A program made the translations under genes and the position numbers. Positions 1-12,117 of a stretch of 64,000 bases of DNA are shown here, one piece after another (position 1 is the stretch's first letter; each line of letters starts with the position of its first letter). The DNA comes from Triplophysa rosa (taxonomy: Eukaryota; Chordata; Actinopteri; Cypriniformes; Nemacheilidae), in assembly GCF_024868665.1 (NCBI RefSeq), contig NC_079892.1, forward strand, positions 11,626,936 to 11,690,935. The letters are read 5' to 3'. The notes under the pieces were generated by a model. That model worked only from the letters and a program-made list of their open reading frames with translations. It was not told where the DNA came from and ran no database searches.

Positions 1-1430
1 TAATATTATATAGCTTAACTGATGTGCATTTTCCAACTCATCTAATCAGGTTTGAGATAAAGCCTAAATTTTTTTATTATAAAGTGACAAATTAAGTAAT
101 ACAGTGTAATTAAATGTAGGTTTGGGAGGATCCTAAACCTAAGGAGCCTGAAACGGTTGTCAATAATTTTTCAAGCTTATTTAAGAAGCCAGTTGCCCAC
201 CTTTTTCTTACGCCAGTTCTTCTCTGATCCAACTTATTTAATTTTATTCCATTTATTCTTATTATCAACTTTGTTAAGACCAAAATTGTTTACTGTTAGT
301 TTGTTAAGACTGGATGGGTAGGTGAACTCATGAAATTAATATTAGGATCCATCAGGGCCCTGCAGACGGTAAGCAGGTTCAAAGAACGGATGAAATAATA
401 TATTTATTAAAAAATTGAATGTATTTTGGAATTTATTGTTCATTATATAATTTTCTTCATTTGATTTATTACAGTACACTGTTGAATGATGAAACACTGC
501 AGCATCTCATTCATGAAAAACCAAACTAAACACAGACCCAATGAAAGCATTTTTCACAGTGGTTAGACAAATACAAAAGAATATGCTGGAAACCCAGTTT
601 CGTGTAATATCCTGAGAGCAGTTTTGACACTCATGAAACACCCACTCACATACCAGGCTCAGAATTAACCGGAGAAAATATGGCCCACTTCATCTGATTT
701 CAGCGTGGGCCGTTCAATTTGCAAGGATTCTATTTAGGGAATAATTTACTCCTCAAACAGCCTCAAAATGGGCACTTGGTGCAGAGCTAATTTGCTTTGA
801 TTTCCATTTTACTTAACTGAGTTTTATTTTTGGAATCAACATGGCTGCACTGATGCTTAGACTGTCAGTGTCGAGCCAGTTTTCCCACACATAAATTACC
901 ATTCTCATTTAGAGATATCTGATTAGCCATTTCTCAAACAAAAATGTTATTTTGGATGTAATGTGCAGTGTAGATTGTTGTGGACGGGCTGTATAAATTG
1001 TGTCTGTGCTGAATCTTTTTGGAGGTGTACTGTAATTATGTGGATGACATCACTGATGGTGTCGACCCACAGACTCGTGCTTCAGTGCCTATAATTTTCA
1101 TACCTGAAGGGATAATTGCATATACTTTTGTCCATGATGTTCAGAAAATGGGTTGTATTCGAACAATGACATCTGAATGAAGACAAAGACTGAATTTGAA
1201 TATATAATATTTTGCTCTTGAATGACTGAAATTCAGTCATGTTTGTGCATGACAACTTCTTTCAGTAATAATTTAGACAGAGAGCTCCAATAATAATATT
1301 CTGTTTGGTATATATATTGGTGGGATGTAAAAGAAGTAGAAATTAGACAATTTATGTTATTTTCATTCATAAAAAAAATAGCTGTTTGCCATTTGATTTA
1401 GCACATTAACAGTAGCTCAAAGTACAATAG
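1..1430. other. Gene-free AT-rich sequence
   Basis: No open reading frame with recognisable protein similarity and no convincing exon flanked by splice signals was seen on either strand. The stretch is AT-rich and of ordinary non-coding character. Confidence 0.6.
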
Positions 1431-1434
1431 ATGT

Positions 1435-1660
1435 CTAAATTCTGTCATCATTTATTCACCTTCATGTCATTCAAAAATCACCAGCCTTCAGAAAAATGGT
1501 TTTGTGTTCATACAATGGAAGTCAATGGTGACATATGTAATTTGGTTATTAACATTCTTCAAAATATCTTGAGATGAAAGAAAGTCATACAGGTTTGGAC
1601 TGACATGGCGGTGTGTAAATGATGACAGAATTTTCATTTTTAGGTGACCTAGCCCTTTAA
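1435..1660. repeat. Cyprinid fold-back MITE, family A
   Basis: A non-coding repeat of the family found many times in this window. The left part reads like tctgtcatcatttattcacc, the right end like gaattttcatttttaggtga followed by agccctttaa. Typical copies begin TTAAAGGGATAGTTCACCC and end with the reverse complement. The centre carries an inverted pair (cacaaaagaagatatttt and its complement), so a transcript would fold into a long hairpin. It encodes nothing; short ORFs across it are chance. Confidence 0.8.
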
Positions 1661-3567
1661 TATTTTGTGTCTCAAGATCACAACTAGACATGCAACTGAT
1701 ATGGAAAGAGCAGAATCAAATATTTGTTTATTTCTATTGTCAAAAGAATGCGATTTTAAAACACAAATAATTCCCAGCCCTGGGGTTTGTCTGGTCTATG
1801 CATTTGAAGGTTGAAAACCTCCAGAGCTTCATGTTTCTGCAGTCTGGTGCTCTAGTGCATCTTGAGAATGGCACACTTTCTACTGCAGCACCATCGTTTC
1901 ACACATGTTATACATCTCACATTAATCCCTGTAGTCACGCACACACACCAGACAGGGCCAATGAAGAGCCTGCCCCTCTTTTTCAACCCTGTTTGAGGGA
2001 CGACTACACACTGTAGGTCAACAGGGTTGAGGAAAGTCCTGAACGTTTCTCATGTGATTCGCTCCGATTCACATATTCAGTGATCTATTTACAGATTCCC
2101 AAACTAAGTTGGTCAAGGACCTTCTTTCCTCGAGCCCAGCGTGAAGATCGTGTCCGTGAAATAGGACAAGTTGGGAGTGACCCCCTTCTAGTGCCTTTGG
2201 TCTTTCACAAACAGAGACATGTGGATTCAGGAACGGCTCTCAGGATTCAAAGGCAGTTCCCAGAAGAGGAGAGTTGGGACGGAGCCGTAAGAACCCTCTC
2301 CAGTTGGGGCGGTGTGATTTATGACTTTATGCAAGCGAACAAAGAGGAGAAATGAGGTAAAATGAAGGCGGTGCTATACACACTGCGCCAGGAGAGAGAG
2401 AGAGAGAGAGAGAGCGTGCTCGTGCGAGACACGGGAGAGGGAGGTTCCAATATGTGCACATGGCAGACCACGACGCCCCCGACACACACACACACAAATT
2501 ATTTGCAAAATAACACAATCTTACAGATCATTTTAACAAATTTATTAGACCATAAGGTTTGTGTCACAGCTGCACTAAACTAACAGTATTGGTGATTACC
2601 AAAATCATATCTTTTTAGTAATGGTTAATCCACCAGCATGTGCAAGCTCTTTAGTCACAGTAGTATTTCTAATGCTAAAATACAATTATTGCTTATGTCC
2701 ATGAATTCTCGGATTTACCATTCTCCAAGACAGGCAGAAAAATTATAAAGCATTTTATTATTTTTTTATCCAGATGTCCATATATAATAATATAATAATA
2801 ATAATCATAACAACAGAGACTGTGGAATAGTATAAAAACAATGCCAGCAAGAATGCAAGCTGTATCAAGACCAAAATATTATGTTTTTTTGGTTATTATA
2901 AGAGATAATAAATACATTTCTCCACCGACACAATACCAATAGCTGATTATTCATAGTGATATCTGCCGATACCAATAGTTTGGTGGCTATATTAACTCGC
3001 CTTAACAAAATTTTTAAGTTTAATTAATATTTCTTAACTTTCTAAATGTTATTAATTCACTGTTAATATTGAACATCAAAATGGTGATGTTTCTTAACAT
3101 TTTCTATATACAGAGCACAAATTCATTGCATTTTTCTGTCCTCTTCTGATTGACAGGACATATCGGCCCTGATCATTGGCAGCTTTTAAACTATCGTCCG
3201 ATAGCCGATTATTGTATAAAAAACGATTACTGATACCGATTATTGGCTGATATATCGGTGCATCTCTAGTTATTATGCTTGGATAAAGATTATTTAGTTG
3301 TTTAAGTTAATCCAATAAATAACAATACATTTTCCTAAAAAGATTCCTAAAGTTTTCTCTTTATTATGACTGATGGTCTAAAACATTAGCATGTTAGTTT
3401 TACTATTAGTGAGGTAATTTCACGGGCTTCCATTGATTATATATTAGGCTTATGATGTTTTCTATCCCCTTACCCTCACAGAACCATGTGCATGGCATTA
3501 GATAAAAAAACATGATTTGGCCATTTTTGTGAGGCCCAAAATGTTCACGTGTTGGTTTTCATGATAT
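1661..3567. other. Gene-free stretch with GA and CA microsatellites
   Basis: No recognisable gene. A (GA)n run lies near 2394-2414 and a short (CA)n run near 2481-2496. The 91-codon plus-strand ORF at 2080-2355 has no recognisable domain and no splice context, and is not called. The part at about 1900-2470 is less AT-rich than its surroundings and could be regulatory, but nothing specific can be shown. Confidence 0.5.
2900..3275. repeat. Degenerate DNA-transposon-like repeat
   Basis: The right end (gatatatcggtgcatctcta) together with several internal copies of ccgat/atcgg motifs resembles a widespread fish interspersed element with the terminus agagatgcaccgatatatcgg. The left end is degraded and the limits are approximate. 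No coding capacity. Confidence 0.45.
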
Positions 3568-3870
3568 TTAAAGGGACAGTTAGCTCAAAAATGATATAAA
3601 AATCCTGTCATCGCTCTTTTTGTCTATCAAAACCCCCTTTGACTTTCTTTATTTCTTCTGCAGAACACAAAAGAAGATATTTTGAAGAATGCTAGTACCC
3701 AAACAACATTTGCCCCCATTGACCTCCACTGTATGGACACAAAATGACTGAGACATTTCTCAAAATATCTTCTTTTGTGTTCTGCAGAAGATAGAAAGAA
3801 AGTCATACAGGCTTTTGCATACAGATGAAAGAGTCATATCCAGGTTTTGAACGACATGAATTGCATCGTT
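3568..3870. repeat. Cyprinid fold-back MITE, family A
   Basis: It starts TTAAAGGGACAGTTAGCTC and contains both arms of the internal inverted repeat (cacaaaagaagatattttga and tcaaaatatcttcttttgtg) around a centre including tgtatggacacaaaa. The right end is eroded. Same family as at 1435, 5827, 6270, 11836, 20060, 26606, 32753, 46996 and 58285. Confidence 0.82.
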
Positions 3871-4080
3871 TTTTTAAGAATTTATTTTTGGTTGAAATAA
3901 ATATGGTAGTGAGGACCTTTGACCCCAACAAAAAACCCTAAAAGAGTACTAATTTTTGCTCTTTACACACACAAATTCACACACTTTAGTACAAAATACT
4001 ATACATACACACCAACTAGGCCATAACTTCATTCTCTTTTACATACATGTGAAAAGTATCACACATATTATCTTAAACAC

Positions 4081-4433
4081 ACCCACACACACGCTTTCTG
4101 CTCTTTGCACACACACACGCACACGCACACACACACACACACACAGGCTTTGGTTGACTATCCCCGTGGGGACAGTCCATAGGCGTAATGTTTTTATACT
4201 GTAAAAACTGTATATTCTATCCCCTATCCCTAACCCTATCCCTAAACCTAAAGATCATAGAACACTTTTTGCATTTTTAGATTTTTAAAAAATATTGTTC
4301 TGTACAATTTATTAGCTTTTTTGCCCCTGGGGACCTCAATTTTGGTCCCCACGGTGACACGAATCCCCATGTGTTGGTGTGTATTCAGGTTTAGGTCCCC
4401 ACCGGGATATACAAACATGAACACGCACGCACG

Positions 4434-4465
<32 letters not shown>

Positions 4466-4815
4466 GGCTTTGGTTGACTATCCCCGTGGGGACAGTCCAT
4501 AGGCGTAATGTTTTTATACTGTACAAACTGTATATTCTATCCCCTATCCCTAACCCTATCCCTAAACCTAAAGATCATAGAACACTTTTTGCATTTTTAG
4601 ATTTGTAAAAAATATTGTTCTGTACAATTTATTAGCTTTTTTGCCCATGAGGACCTCAATTTTGGTCCCCACGGTGACACGAGTCCCCATGTGTTGGTGT
4701 GCATTCAGGTTTAGGTCCCCACCGGGATACACAAACATGAACACACACACACACGCGCACACACGCACGCGCACACGCACGCGCACACACACACACACAC
4801 ACACACACGCACATC
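4081..4815. repeat. (CA)n-flanked tandem duplication of a 280-bp palindromic unit
   Basis: Two near-identical units, about 4146-4425 and 4466-4740 (offset 320 bp), each begin with aggctttggttgactatccc and end with ggtccccaccgggatayaca. Each unit is bounded by (CA)n tracts (about 4113-4144, 4438-4464 and 4742-4812). The two ends of a unit are roughly inverted (tccccgtggggac versus gtccccaccggga), so it is a small fold-back element embedded in microsatellite. The long CA/GT ORFs here are repeat artefacts. Confidence 0.85.
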
Positions 4816-5826
4816 GAGTCACACTTCATTGCTGTCGCAGTGCTCTTTTCTCCGTGTGCGGTGAGTCATCAGCAGACTATAGCATAACCCGTCCACTTTA
4901 ATCTTCCTCTCTCTCTCCTCCTCCTCCTCTTTTCTTTGGTAACCTGGCAGACTAGGATTTCAGCCTGGTTATTTTTAACCAATAATGAAGTGATTCTCCA
5001 CGGCTGTGCCAGTTGGAGCAGTTCCACGAGAGGAAATGAAGATGCTAAAAGCAGAGCGCTTCACGGCACTTTCCTGCAGTGATTAAGATATCACACGTTT
5101 GACGATTAGCCTGCTGAACAAGCAAAATCTCTCTTTCAGCAAACATGTTTCACTTTACTTCCACTTCATTTTGCTTGTGGTGCTTTTCACACCTCGAGAA
5201 AAGCTTTCATAAGTAAACACAGATCGAGTTGATCGAAGCATTTGAAGAATGGGCATGAAAGTTTGTAAGATGGCTACACACATTTGCTAGTTAGCCTACC
5301 TCATAAATGTGCAAGATTTTGGTGCGATTATTACCTCAGAAGAATTAAACAAAGCAGTTTTTATCAAAGCAAATGTCAGACTTCATTAAATACGTACTAC
5401 TTTAGACATTATGTGTTAACATCTCCATTGCCCACTGCAGTTGCCTCAAAGACATCAAATATTATCACTTACTAACTTTAAACCAACACATGGTGTTACA
5501 GAAACCCAGCACAAGCAAAAATCTAATCCAACTCTATATCTAATTTAATGCATTAGCTCCACGACAGAACTCTATAATTGGAAATCATTACAGTAGTTAA
5601 CGTTGATGTCAGACTCGGAGACAAGTCCAGCCAAACCCGTTCCTTTTATGGTTGTTTGGTCCAGTGGAGACCGGCCTTTGGTCTATGATTTACAACGGCG
5701 GGTTTGGTTGAACTCAGCAAGAAAGTGAAAACTATTAGACGGACAGTGACAAAGTGAGAACCTAACAGATAAATACCACATCCTCCCATATAACAGTGGA
5801 TCTGTGTGTGTGTGATGGAGAAAGGT
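4816..5826. other. Gene-free stretch
   Basis: No coding signal was recognised. The left part (4850-5110) has more balanced base composition and a perfect AP-1-type heptamer TGAGTCA inside gtgagtcatcagca at about 4860, which could mark an enhancer. This is a weak, single-motif observation. Confidence 0.4.
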
Positions 5827-6137
5827 TGAAGGGAAAGTTCACCCAAAAATGAAACTTCTGTCATCGTGTACTGACCCTCAGATTGTTCCAATCCAGTATA
5901 AATTTCTTTGTTCTGCCAAACACAAAGGAATATATTTGGAGGAATGTCAGTAACCGAGCTGCCATAGTTGGGAAAATAAATACTCAATGGGGGCTGACAT
6001 CTGTTTGGTTACTGACATTCTTACACATATCTTCCTTTGTGTTTAGCAGAACAAAGAAATGTATACAGGATTGGAACAATCTGTGGGGGAGTAAATGATG
6101 ACAGAATTTTCACTTTTGGGTGAACTAGCCCTTTAAG
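5827..6137. repeat. Cyprinid fold-back MITE, family A
   Basis: Both ends are present: gaagggaaagttcacccaaa on the left and gggtgaactagccctttaa on the right. Internal inverted arms around ttctttgttctgccaaacac are present but diverged. No coding capacity. Confidence 0.85.
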
Positions 6138-6269
6138 TGCTTTGTACTGTTAGAAACTTTACAGTAAATTAAAATTGCAGTTCACCGAATTAACCACTAA
6201 ACTAAAAAAAAAAAACGCATTTACACATTCTGAATTTCTCTGTGGTTGCTCTTTCAAAGCTCAGGAAAC

Positions 6270-6545
6270 TTAAAGGGATAGTTGACATAAAAATGTACAT
6301 TTGTTTATCATTTCCTCACCCTCAAGTCGTCCCAAACCTGTATGACTTTCTTCGGCAGAACACAAAAGAAGATATTTTGAAGAATGTTGATAACCAAACA
6401 ACACTGGACTCTATTGACTTCCATTGTATGGATGCAAAACCACTGAGACATTTCTCAAAATATCTTCTTTTGTGTTCCACAGAAGATACAGGTTTTGAAT
6501 AACATGAGGGTGAATAAATGATGAAAGAATTTCGTCGTTCCATTT
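6270..6545. repeat. Cyprinid fold-back MITE, family A
   Basis: It starts TTAAAGGGATAGTTGACAT and carries both internal arms (acacaaaagaagatattttg and caaaatatcttcttttgtgt). The right terminus is eroded near 6541. Confidence 0.82.
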
Positions 6546-7838
6546 TAAAATATAAATCATAAAAGCTGTCCAATCACGTTGCGACTTTATACTTAAGCTG
6601 TTAGGTTCGGTATCTTTAGGTTCGCTGTTAAAATCCCCGTCAGAACGCTAAGCGAACCACGACTAAATTATTAACCAAAAGAACCGAAACTACAAATATG
6701 AACGCTAAAAAGTGGCCCTGGACTTCTTCGGCAGGAGCGGCCCACAAAACCGAGCTCATAACATAACATAACGCACTAATGCACAAACACTATACCATTA
6801 TAATTCATAAATGTAAATGTTTTTTAAGACCTTTCATGCCACCTTGCAAAGTCAATAAAACATTAAACAGTAAAGGCCAGTACAGTCTGAGCAACAAATA
6901 AAAATCAAAATGACATTAAAGCCTGACTAAACATGTCAATGTAATATAACGTAATGTATTTAAACTGACCATGACATGGTGTGACTACACTTTTTTAACA
7001 AATAATGTTTCACATCAGCTATAAAGTCCAAAATCAACATTATACAAGTCTTAAAAAGTTAACGTTTAGGATTTATAAACCAAGAAGAGAGGAGAGAAAA
7101 CATTCACTCTTTGGGCTTAATAAGTAAGTAGCTTAGATATAAGCTTAATAAAAAAAGCTTAATAAGCTTTTTAAAACTGTACATTAAATACAAATTTGAC
7201 CGAAAAAATAAAAAGTCATTTCATTACCTGTGATGATGTCTATTGAATTCTTTCATGCTAATAAAATGGACCATATACACACACAGTCATATCTTATGCC
7301 TCATATGCCATAAACTTATGTTTCAGTATGTTTTTAGACATGTTAACTTGAACACACGTCTTAGATTATGTGACAAACCATTTTTCATTTTTCTAAGTTT
7401 TCAACAGCAGTCTCTGAATTGCTTTGCATCTCTGAATCTTACCATTTAACAGTTTTATCATAAAACTGTTGGCTTTGTTTTGTTTGCCTTCTTACATCTC
7501 ACTACACGTTCATCATTAAAACAGAGGCTGCGTCCAATACCCCCACTTGCGGTCTTGGCCACTTAAGGGCGCGTGCACATGACATGCAGGAAGTAAGAGC
7601 GCAAGTCTGTCCAATGTCTTAAAGGGGGGATTTAACGCTGTTTCATGCATTCTGACTTCTTTAAAATGTTAAACGTGCTGGCTTCTCATGCTTAACATGG
7701 TCAACTTGTCGAAAAATGAGTTGGACGTATTTCGTAGTATTTCTGTTCTCGATAAACTTCTAAAGCGTTCGCATAGGTTTCGGAATGTTTTTTAGAACAT
7801 GAAAACTGTTACGTAACAACTTCTCTTAGTCTTTTATT
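6546..7838. other. Gene-free AT-rich stretch
   Basis: No exon or recognisable ORF was found. Sequence from about 7510 onward becomes less AT-rich as the CpG-rich patch at 7.84 kb is approached. Confidence 0.5.
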
Positions 7839-8146
7839 GGGCAATTCACGCGCACGGCAAGGCGAAAGAAATAGTCCGCCCATGCGTCAAGAGACGAGCG
7901 ATAGGAAGACCCGCCTACCATCGAGATTGGCTACGCAGCGTCAAGATTGGCTGCGCTGTTGGCCTGCAGCTGCAGCTCGTTACTCTCGCGATAGTGAGGA
8001 AAGTTGAGGTGTGTTCGTTTGTTCACGGCATTTCAGTGATGGATGTTATATAAACGGTGGATGTAACGCTTGATTTGGAGATCATTTGAAACTGATAGAT
8101 GGAGCGGTCCCAGTGCTAAAAGATGCCGGACATGAACTGCACGCGG
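7839..8146 (+). promoter_or_regulatory. CpG-rich promoter-like region with possible first exon
   Basis: This short GC/CpG-rich island sits in an otherwise AT-rich region. It holds repeated inverted CCAAT boxes (attgg, around 7920-7960) and tctcgcgata at 7984-7993, one base from the BANP/ZBTB33-type motif TCTCGCGAGA of CpG promoters. A TATA-like tatataaa follows at 8048-8055. Downstream, an ATG at 8123 opens MPDMNCT and runs into a strong splice donor (gcg|gtaagtg) at about 8145. No downstream plus-strand exons were found in the window, so this may be the first exon of a non-coding or very short transcript, or a decayed promoter. The gene is not recognised. Confidence 0.35.
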
Positions 8147-10435
8147 TAAGTGAAACTAAGTCATATGTCTGTGTTTTGTTGGCAATAGGCCCATACGTGC
8201 ATAATGTAAACAACAGGAACTTATAATGAATCAAAACAGTTATGCAGGGATAATGCGATGATGTATTGTCGGCTCGTGATTTAGTTCCTCCCCCCGCACA
8301 CCCCCAGGATGTCGTATGTTTTCGGAAATAATCGTACAGTTGTATCTATCTTTTATAAATGTGATCAAACTAAATGCACTGCACTTTCGCGGTACCGAGC
8401 AACATTCAGGGCTAAGTTTATCCCGTCATGCATCACGTTCTGAATATAAATCATGAGACTTTTTGCTTGGGTCTTGCGAGATTAAGTTATACTACAACGT
8501 TTTAAGGTTATATCTTTATTTATTCTATGTTTGGCTAACATGTGTTTTTCTTTTGTTTTTGTTTTTTGGGTACAGCTGCTGTGATACAATACAAATAAAG
8601 CGCTATAAAAATAAATCTGACTTGACAATATGATTAGATATTACATACAATTTCGTAGTAAAACGTAAAGTGTTGCACATCTTATTGGTGAAAACGCCAG
8701 AGTTATGTATTCTGTAAAACTGCATTTTATCACATAACTAGAAACACCACATTAATTACATGTTTGCACTTGCTAAGTAAGAAATACTACATGCTCATGT
8801 GGGATCTTCACGCCCACTAGAACACTTGGGCCAAAAACAGGAAATACGGGGAAACTCCAATGCGCTGTCGGCCTGTAAAAACAATTTATTAATATATATA
8901 TTTAAAAATCTGACTGGCCCACATTTTAAAAAATTGTCTGCGGCTCCTCTGGAATTTACCAGAATTGCCAGATGGCCAATCCGCCTATGGAAACATTTCA
9001 TGTGGGTCCAGCGACAATGTTGGAAATGTAAACGAAATACACAATCACACACCAGTTTTACATATAAATATCATGAAGTTGAGCTGGAGGCACCATTTTG
9101 TCCTATTTCCACAAGGAGCAGCTCCTCAAACAAGCAAATTGCCATGTTAGGCTTATTCTTCAACATTTATAAAGATAATGTCTAGCTAAGAGCTCTGTTT
9201 ACTCTTTATTTGAAAAAACAAACGAAGTTTTCATTAAAAAAATCATGACAATCCTCAGGCAGTAACGCAACATCACTAATGCAGAAAAAAGGTTTCACTT
9301 GTTTTCCTCCTTACAAAAGAAAACAGTCAGCAGAGAGACGCAGCATAGTTTATGTTCGCAGCACATACGTTACTGTATAAGTTATATAATTTTACCTTAT
9401 AAATATGTATATATGTGAATAACTTCCATCCATGTATTCCTCATACATATTCAATAACATCCTCATGCACTGTTTTCTCTACATTTCTTCATTTGTAAAC
9501 TGTACGTACATATTTCAAACAAATATGATTGGCTGAAATCCTCTCCACCTTTTTCACCACCCCGAGACAGATTATCTGACCTCTCGAACTTCTCAAACCG
9601 AAACATCTATGTCTTGTACGTCGTAAAAACGCTGTACTTACATATAGTGTCTATAATTCTGCATTGCCATCATGGTGCCCGTAATCATACTTCTCTCCTC
9701 TGTGTAGTCACTGCGTCTACGCTTTCCAAATTGCCCGACTCCTGCGTTTGGGTTTGTCTGTATCCTTGTAACTTGTGTGACCCAAAATTATGTTGTCATA
9801 TTGCCACGTCAGTGAGTCTGTGTTCGTGTGTGTTTCGGCTGTGGGTCAGACCTGTAGCGCTGATGTCTAAATGATGACTTTGCTGTCAGTCAGACATAAA
9901 GGAGGCCTACTTTAGCCAACAACACGCTTGCTTCTCGCTTTACCTCGCACAGATTCATCACCGAAACATCTCCCCCCGACTGCAAGCCCACTTCCTCTAT
10001 TTTAAGCCCAGTTTGGATCTAGCCTAATTTTGAAAGACGTACTTATACGTGCACTGATCTCACGGGAAATACACAACATTAATTCAAATGACAAATTTCA
10101 GTAGGAATATACAATACTCCTAACCAACTTCTAGTATAGCTTACCACGCTCTAAAAAAGCGTTGTTGTTTTTAATCCATGATTTGGGTCAAATGTGTACA
10201 TTTTCTAGGTTAATTTAAACCAATGCTTGTGTTTGTCTATATTTTACCCAACCATGGGTTAAAACAACCCAGCACTTTTATCTACTCTTTGAGCTACCAA
10301 TAACAATACACATTTGACCATATTTCAGATCTGCAGACGTCCACAGATTGTTCCTAAAAATCAGGGCAGAAATGGGAAAAGTCTGCCGATTCCATCTGGG
10401 CCCGCTCACAAGTGGCTGATTTGGGACACTACATT
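8147..10435. other. Gene-free stretch downstream of the promoter-like region
   Basis: No exon could be supported on either strand. The 128-codon ORF at 8799-9185 has no recognisable domain, and another ORF overlaps it on the minus strand, so it is probably chance. Confidence 0.45.
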
Positions 10436-10590
10436 TCTGTTCATGCATTTGGCAGACGCCTTTATCCAAAGAATCTTACAGTGTGTTCAGTATTTAAATT
10501 TTTTATTTGCATGTGTTCCTATGGATCAAGCCTATGACCTTTGCGTTTCTAATGAAATGCATTACTAGTTGAGCTATATGAACACAGCAC
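10436..10590 (-). repeat. Degenerate tRNA-derived SINE
   Basis: On the minus strand this reads as a decayed copy of the SINE at 36541. The tail motif appears in reverse as catttggcagacgcctttat (complement of ataaaggcgtctgccaaatg), and a worn tRNA-like part (agttgagctatatgaacac) lies at its right edge. Confidence 0.5.
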
Positions 10591-10608
10591 TACACAAGCA
10601 GCACATCC

Positions 10609-11075
10609 AACGCAATCTCGCGGCAAAAACAACTATTTTACGATCTGGCTAATTTTGACTCATTAGTTAGTATGATCTCATTCGTACATTTTAGTATGAT
10701 TTGCTTTCGCGACAGTGACGTTAGGGTTAGGGGTAGGGTTTCAGAATTGCTTTTTTTCTAGGAATCGCACGTTTTGCACGATTCACAATGTACAAATTAA
10801 TACGAATAAGCCACCTCGTAAAATAGCTACGAACGATTCACAACGTACAAATTAATACGAATAAGCCACCTCGTAAAATAGCTATCTACGAACAATTCAC
10901 AACGTACAAATTAATACGAATAAGCCACCTCATAAAATAGCTACGAACGATTCACAACGTACAAATTAATACGAATAAGCTCACAAAATAGCTACGAACG
11001 ATTCACAACATTCAAATTAATAAGAATAAGCCACCTCGTAAAATAGTTATGAATTCACGCGAGATCAGGTTGAAA
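10609..11075. repeat. MITE with internally amplified 55-bp tandem repeat
   Basis: The ends are inverted: caacgcaatctcgcgg with actattttacga on the left, and tcgtaaaatagtt with cgcgagatcaggttg on the right. Inside, a unit of about 55 bp (starting gattcacaacgtacaaatta) occurs five times, beginning near 10780, 10835, 10894, 10949 and 11000, with spacings of 55, 59, 55 and 51 bp. The terminal half-unit (ccacctcgtaaaatagctac) is identical in kind to the element's own right end, so the tandem array looks like amplification of the subterminal region. Confidence 0.8.
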
Positions 11076-11835
11076 CATCCCAAGTGCTTTAGTGGCTGTA
11101 TACACAACACTTTTTTTAACTAAAACCAGAATTTTTTTATGCATTAGCTGTTCATTTACACGTCAACAGCGTTTCCTGGGCCTGAAAATACAAACTGAAA
11201 ATGGGTTTCAAAGTGCAAGTCTTTGTGAAAACTATGAAAACCAATGTGCAAACATGGTGGCATTCTGCACGTGTATTACATGTACTGTACTACCAACACA
11301 GCAATCGTAGTATACAGGACTGTGTTTGTGCTACTCGACATACTTATTAACATTTCTCCAGCAAAGTGTAGATTTATTGGTCCCCTAGACACATTATTTA
11401 CATATGGCAAATTCTAAAACTCAAATACACAAGCAAAAAGTGCTTTTAAATAAAACTTGGATACGAGTATGTGTGCAGGCACATAGTGTTTCTTTATAAA
11501 GTGACATCAACTAGTCAAGCCAAATTGATCTTTTTTGCGCTTTTTACAAGTGGATTTCACAGATTGATTTTACAAGTGATGTATTTAACCCTAGCATGTT
11601 TTGCAATGCAAACTCACATGTAAGAAACCATCAATTTTTAATTACATTAAACCTTGTTCCACAACTATAAGCTCATAATAATGATTCATACTTTAAGTTG
11701 TCGGGTAAGATTTCATGGGAAATCTCAGTTTGACGTTACTTGACTTCAACACACGTAAAGATAAGCACATAATGTGACCTGCAATTTTATGTTTTAAAAA
11801 AGAGATGGCGATAGAAAGCAAACGTTTTTTATTGT

Positions 11836-12117
11836 AAAGGAAAATTCTGTCATCATTTGCTCACTCTCGTGTCATTTTAAACCTGTATGACGTTTTGAAG
11901 CAAGTTGGTAACCGAACAGCACCGGCACCTATTCACTTCTATTGTACAGTATGGACTCAAAACCAATGCAAGTGAATGGGTGCCGGTTAGCAACATTCTT
12001 CAAAATATCTTCTTTTCAGTTCTGCAGAAGAAAGGAAGTCAAACAGGTTTGAAATTACATGAGGATGAATAAACGATGACAACATTTTTATTTTTGGACG
12101 AACGTTCACTTTAAAGT
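11836..12117. repeat. Cyprinid fold-back MITE, family A
   Basis: The left part reads aattctgtcatcatttgctc and the right end ttggacgaacgttcacttt. The centre has a clear inverted pair around gtaaccgaacagcaccggca and tgccggttagcaac. Confidence 0.8.

Noticed and set aside
2080..2355. 91-codon ORF with balanced composition
   Set aside because: No domain similarity recognised, no exon signals, and purine-rich simple sequence follows.
4210..4250. Telomere-like ccctaaccctatccctaaac
   Set aside because: Very short, imperfect and part of the duplicated 280-bp unit; no interstitial telomere array.
4248..4822. ORFs rich in Cys-Val or His-Thr around 4.2-4.9 kb
   Set aside because: They are translations of (CA)n/(GT)n microsatellites.
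4860..4874. AP-1/MAF-like site gtgagtcatcagca as a specific enhancer
   Set aside because: A single short motif with no supporting gene nearby; kept only as a note in the stretch description.
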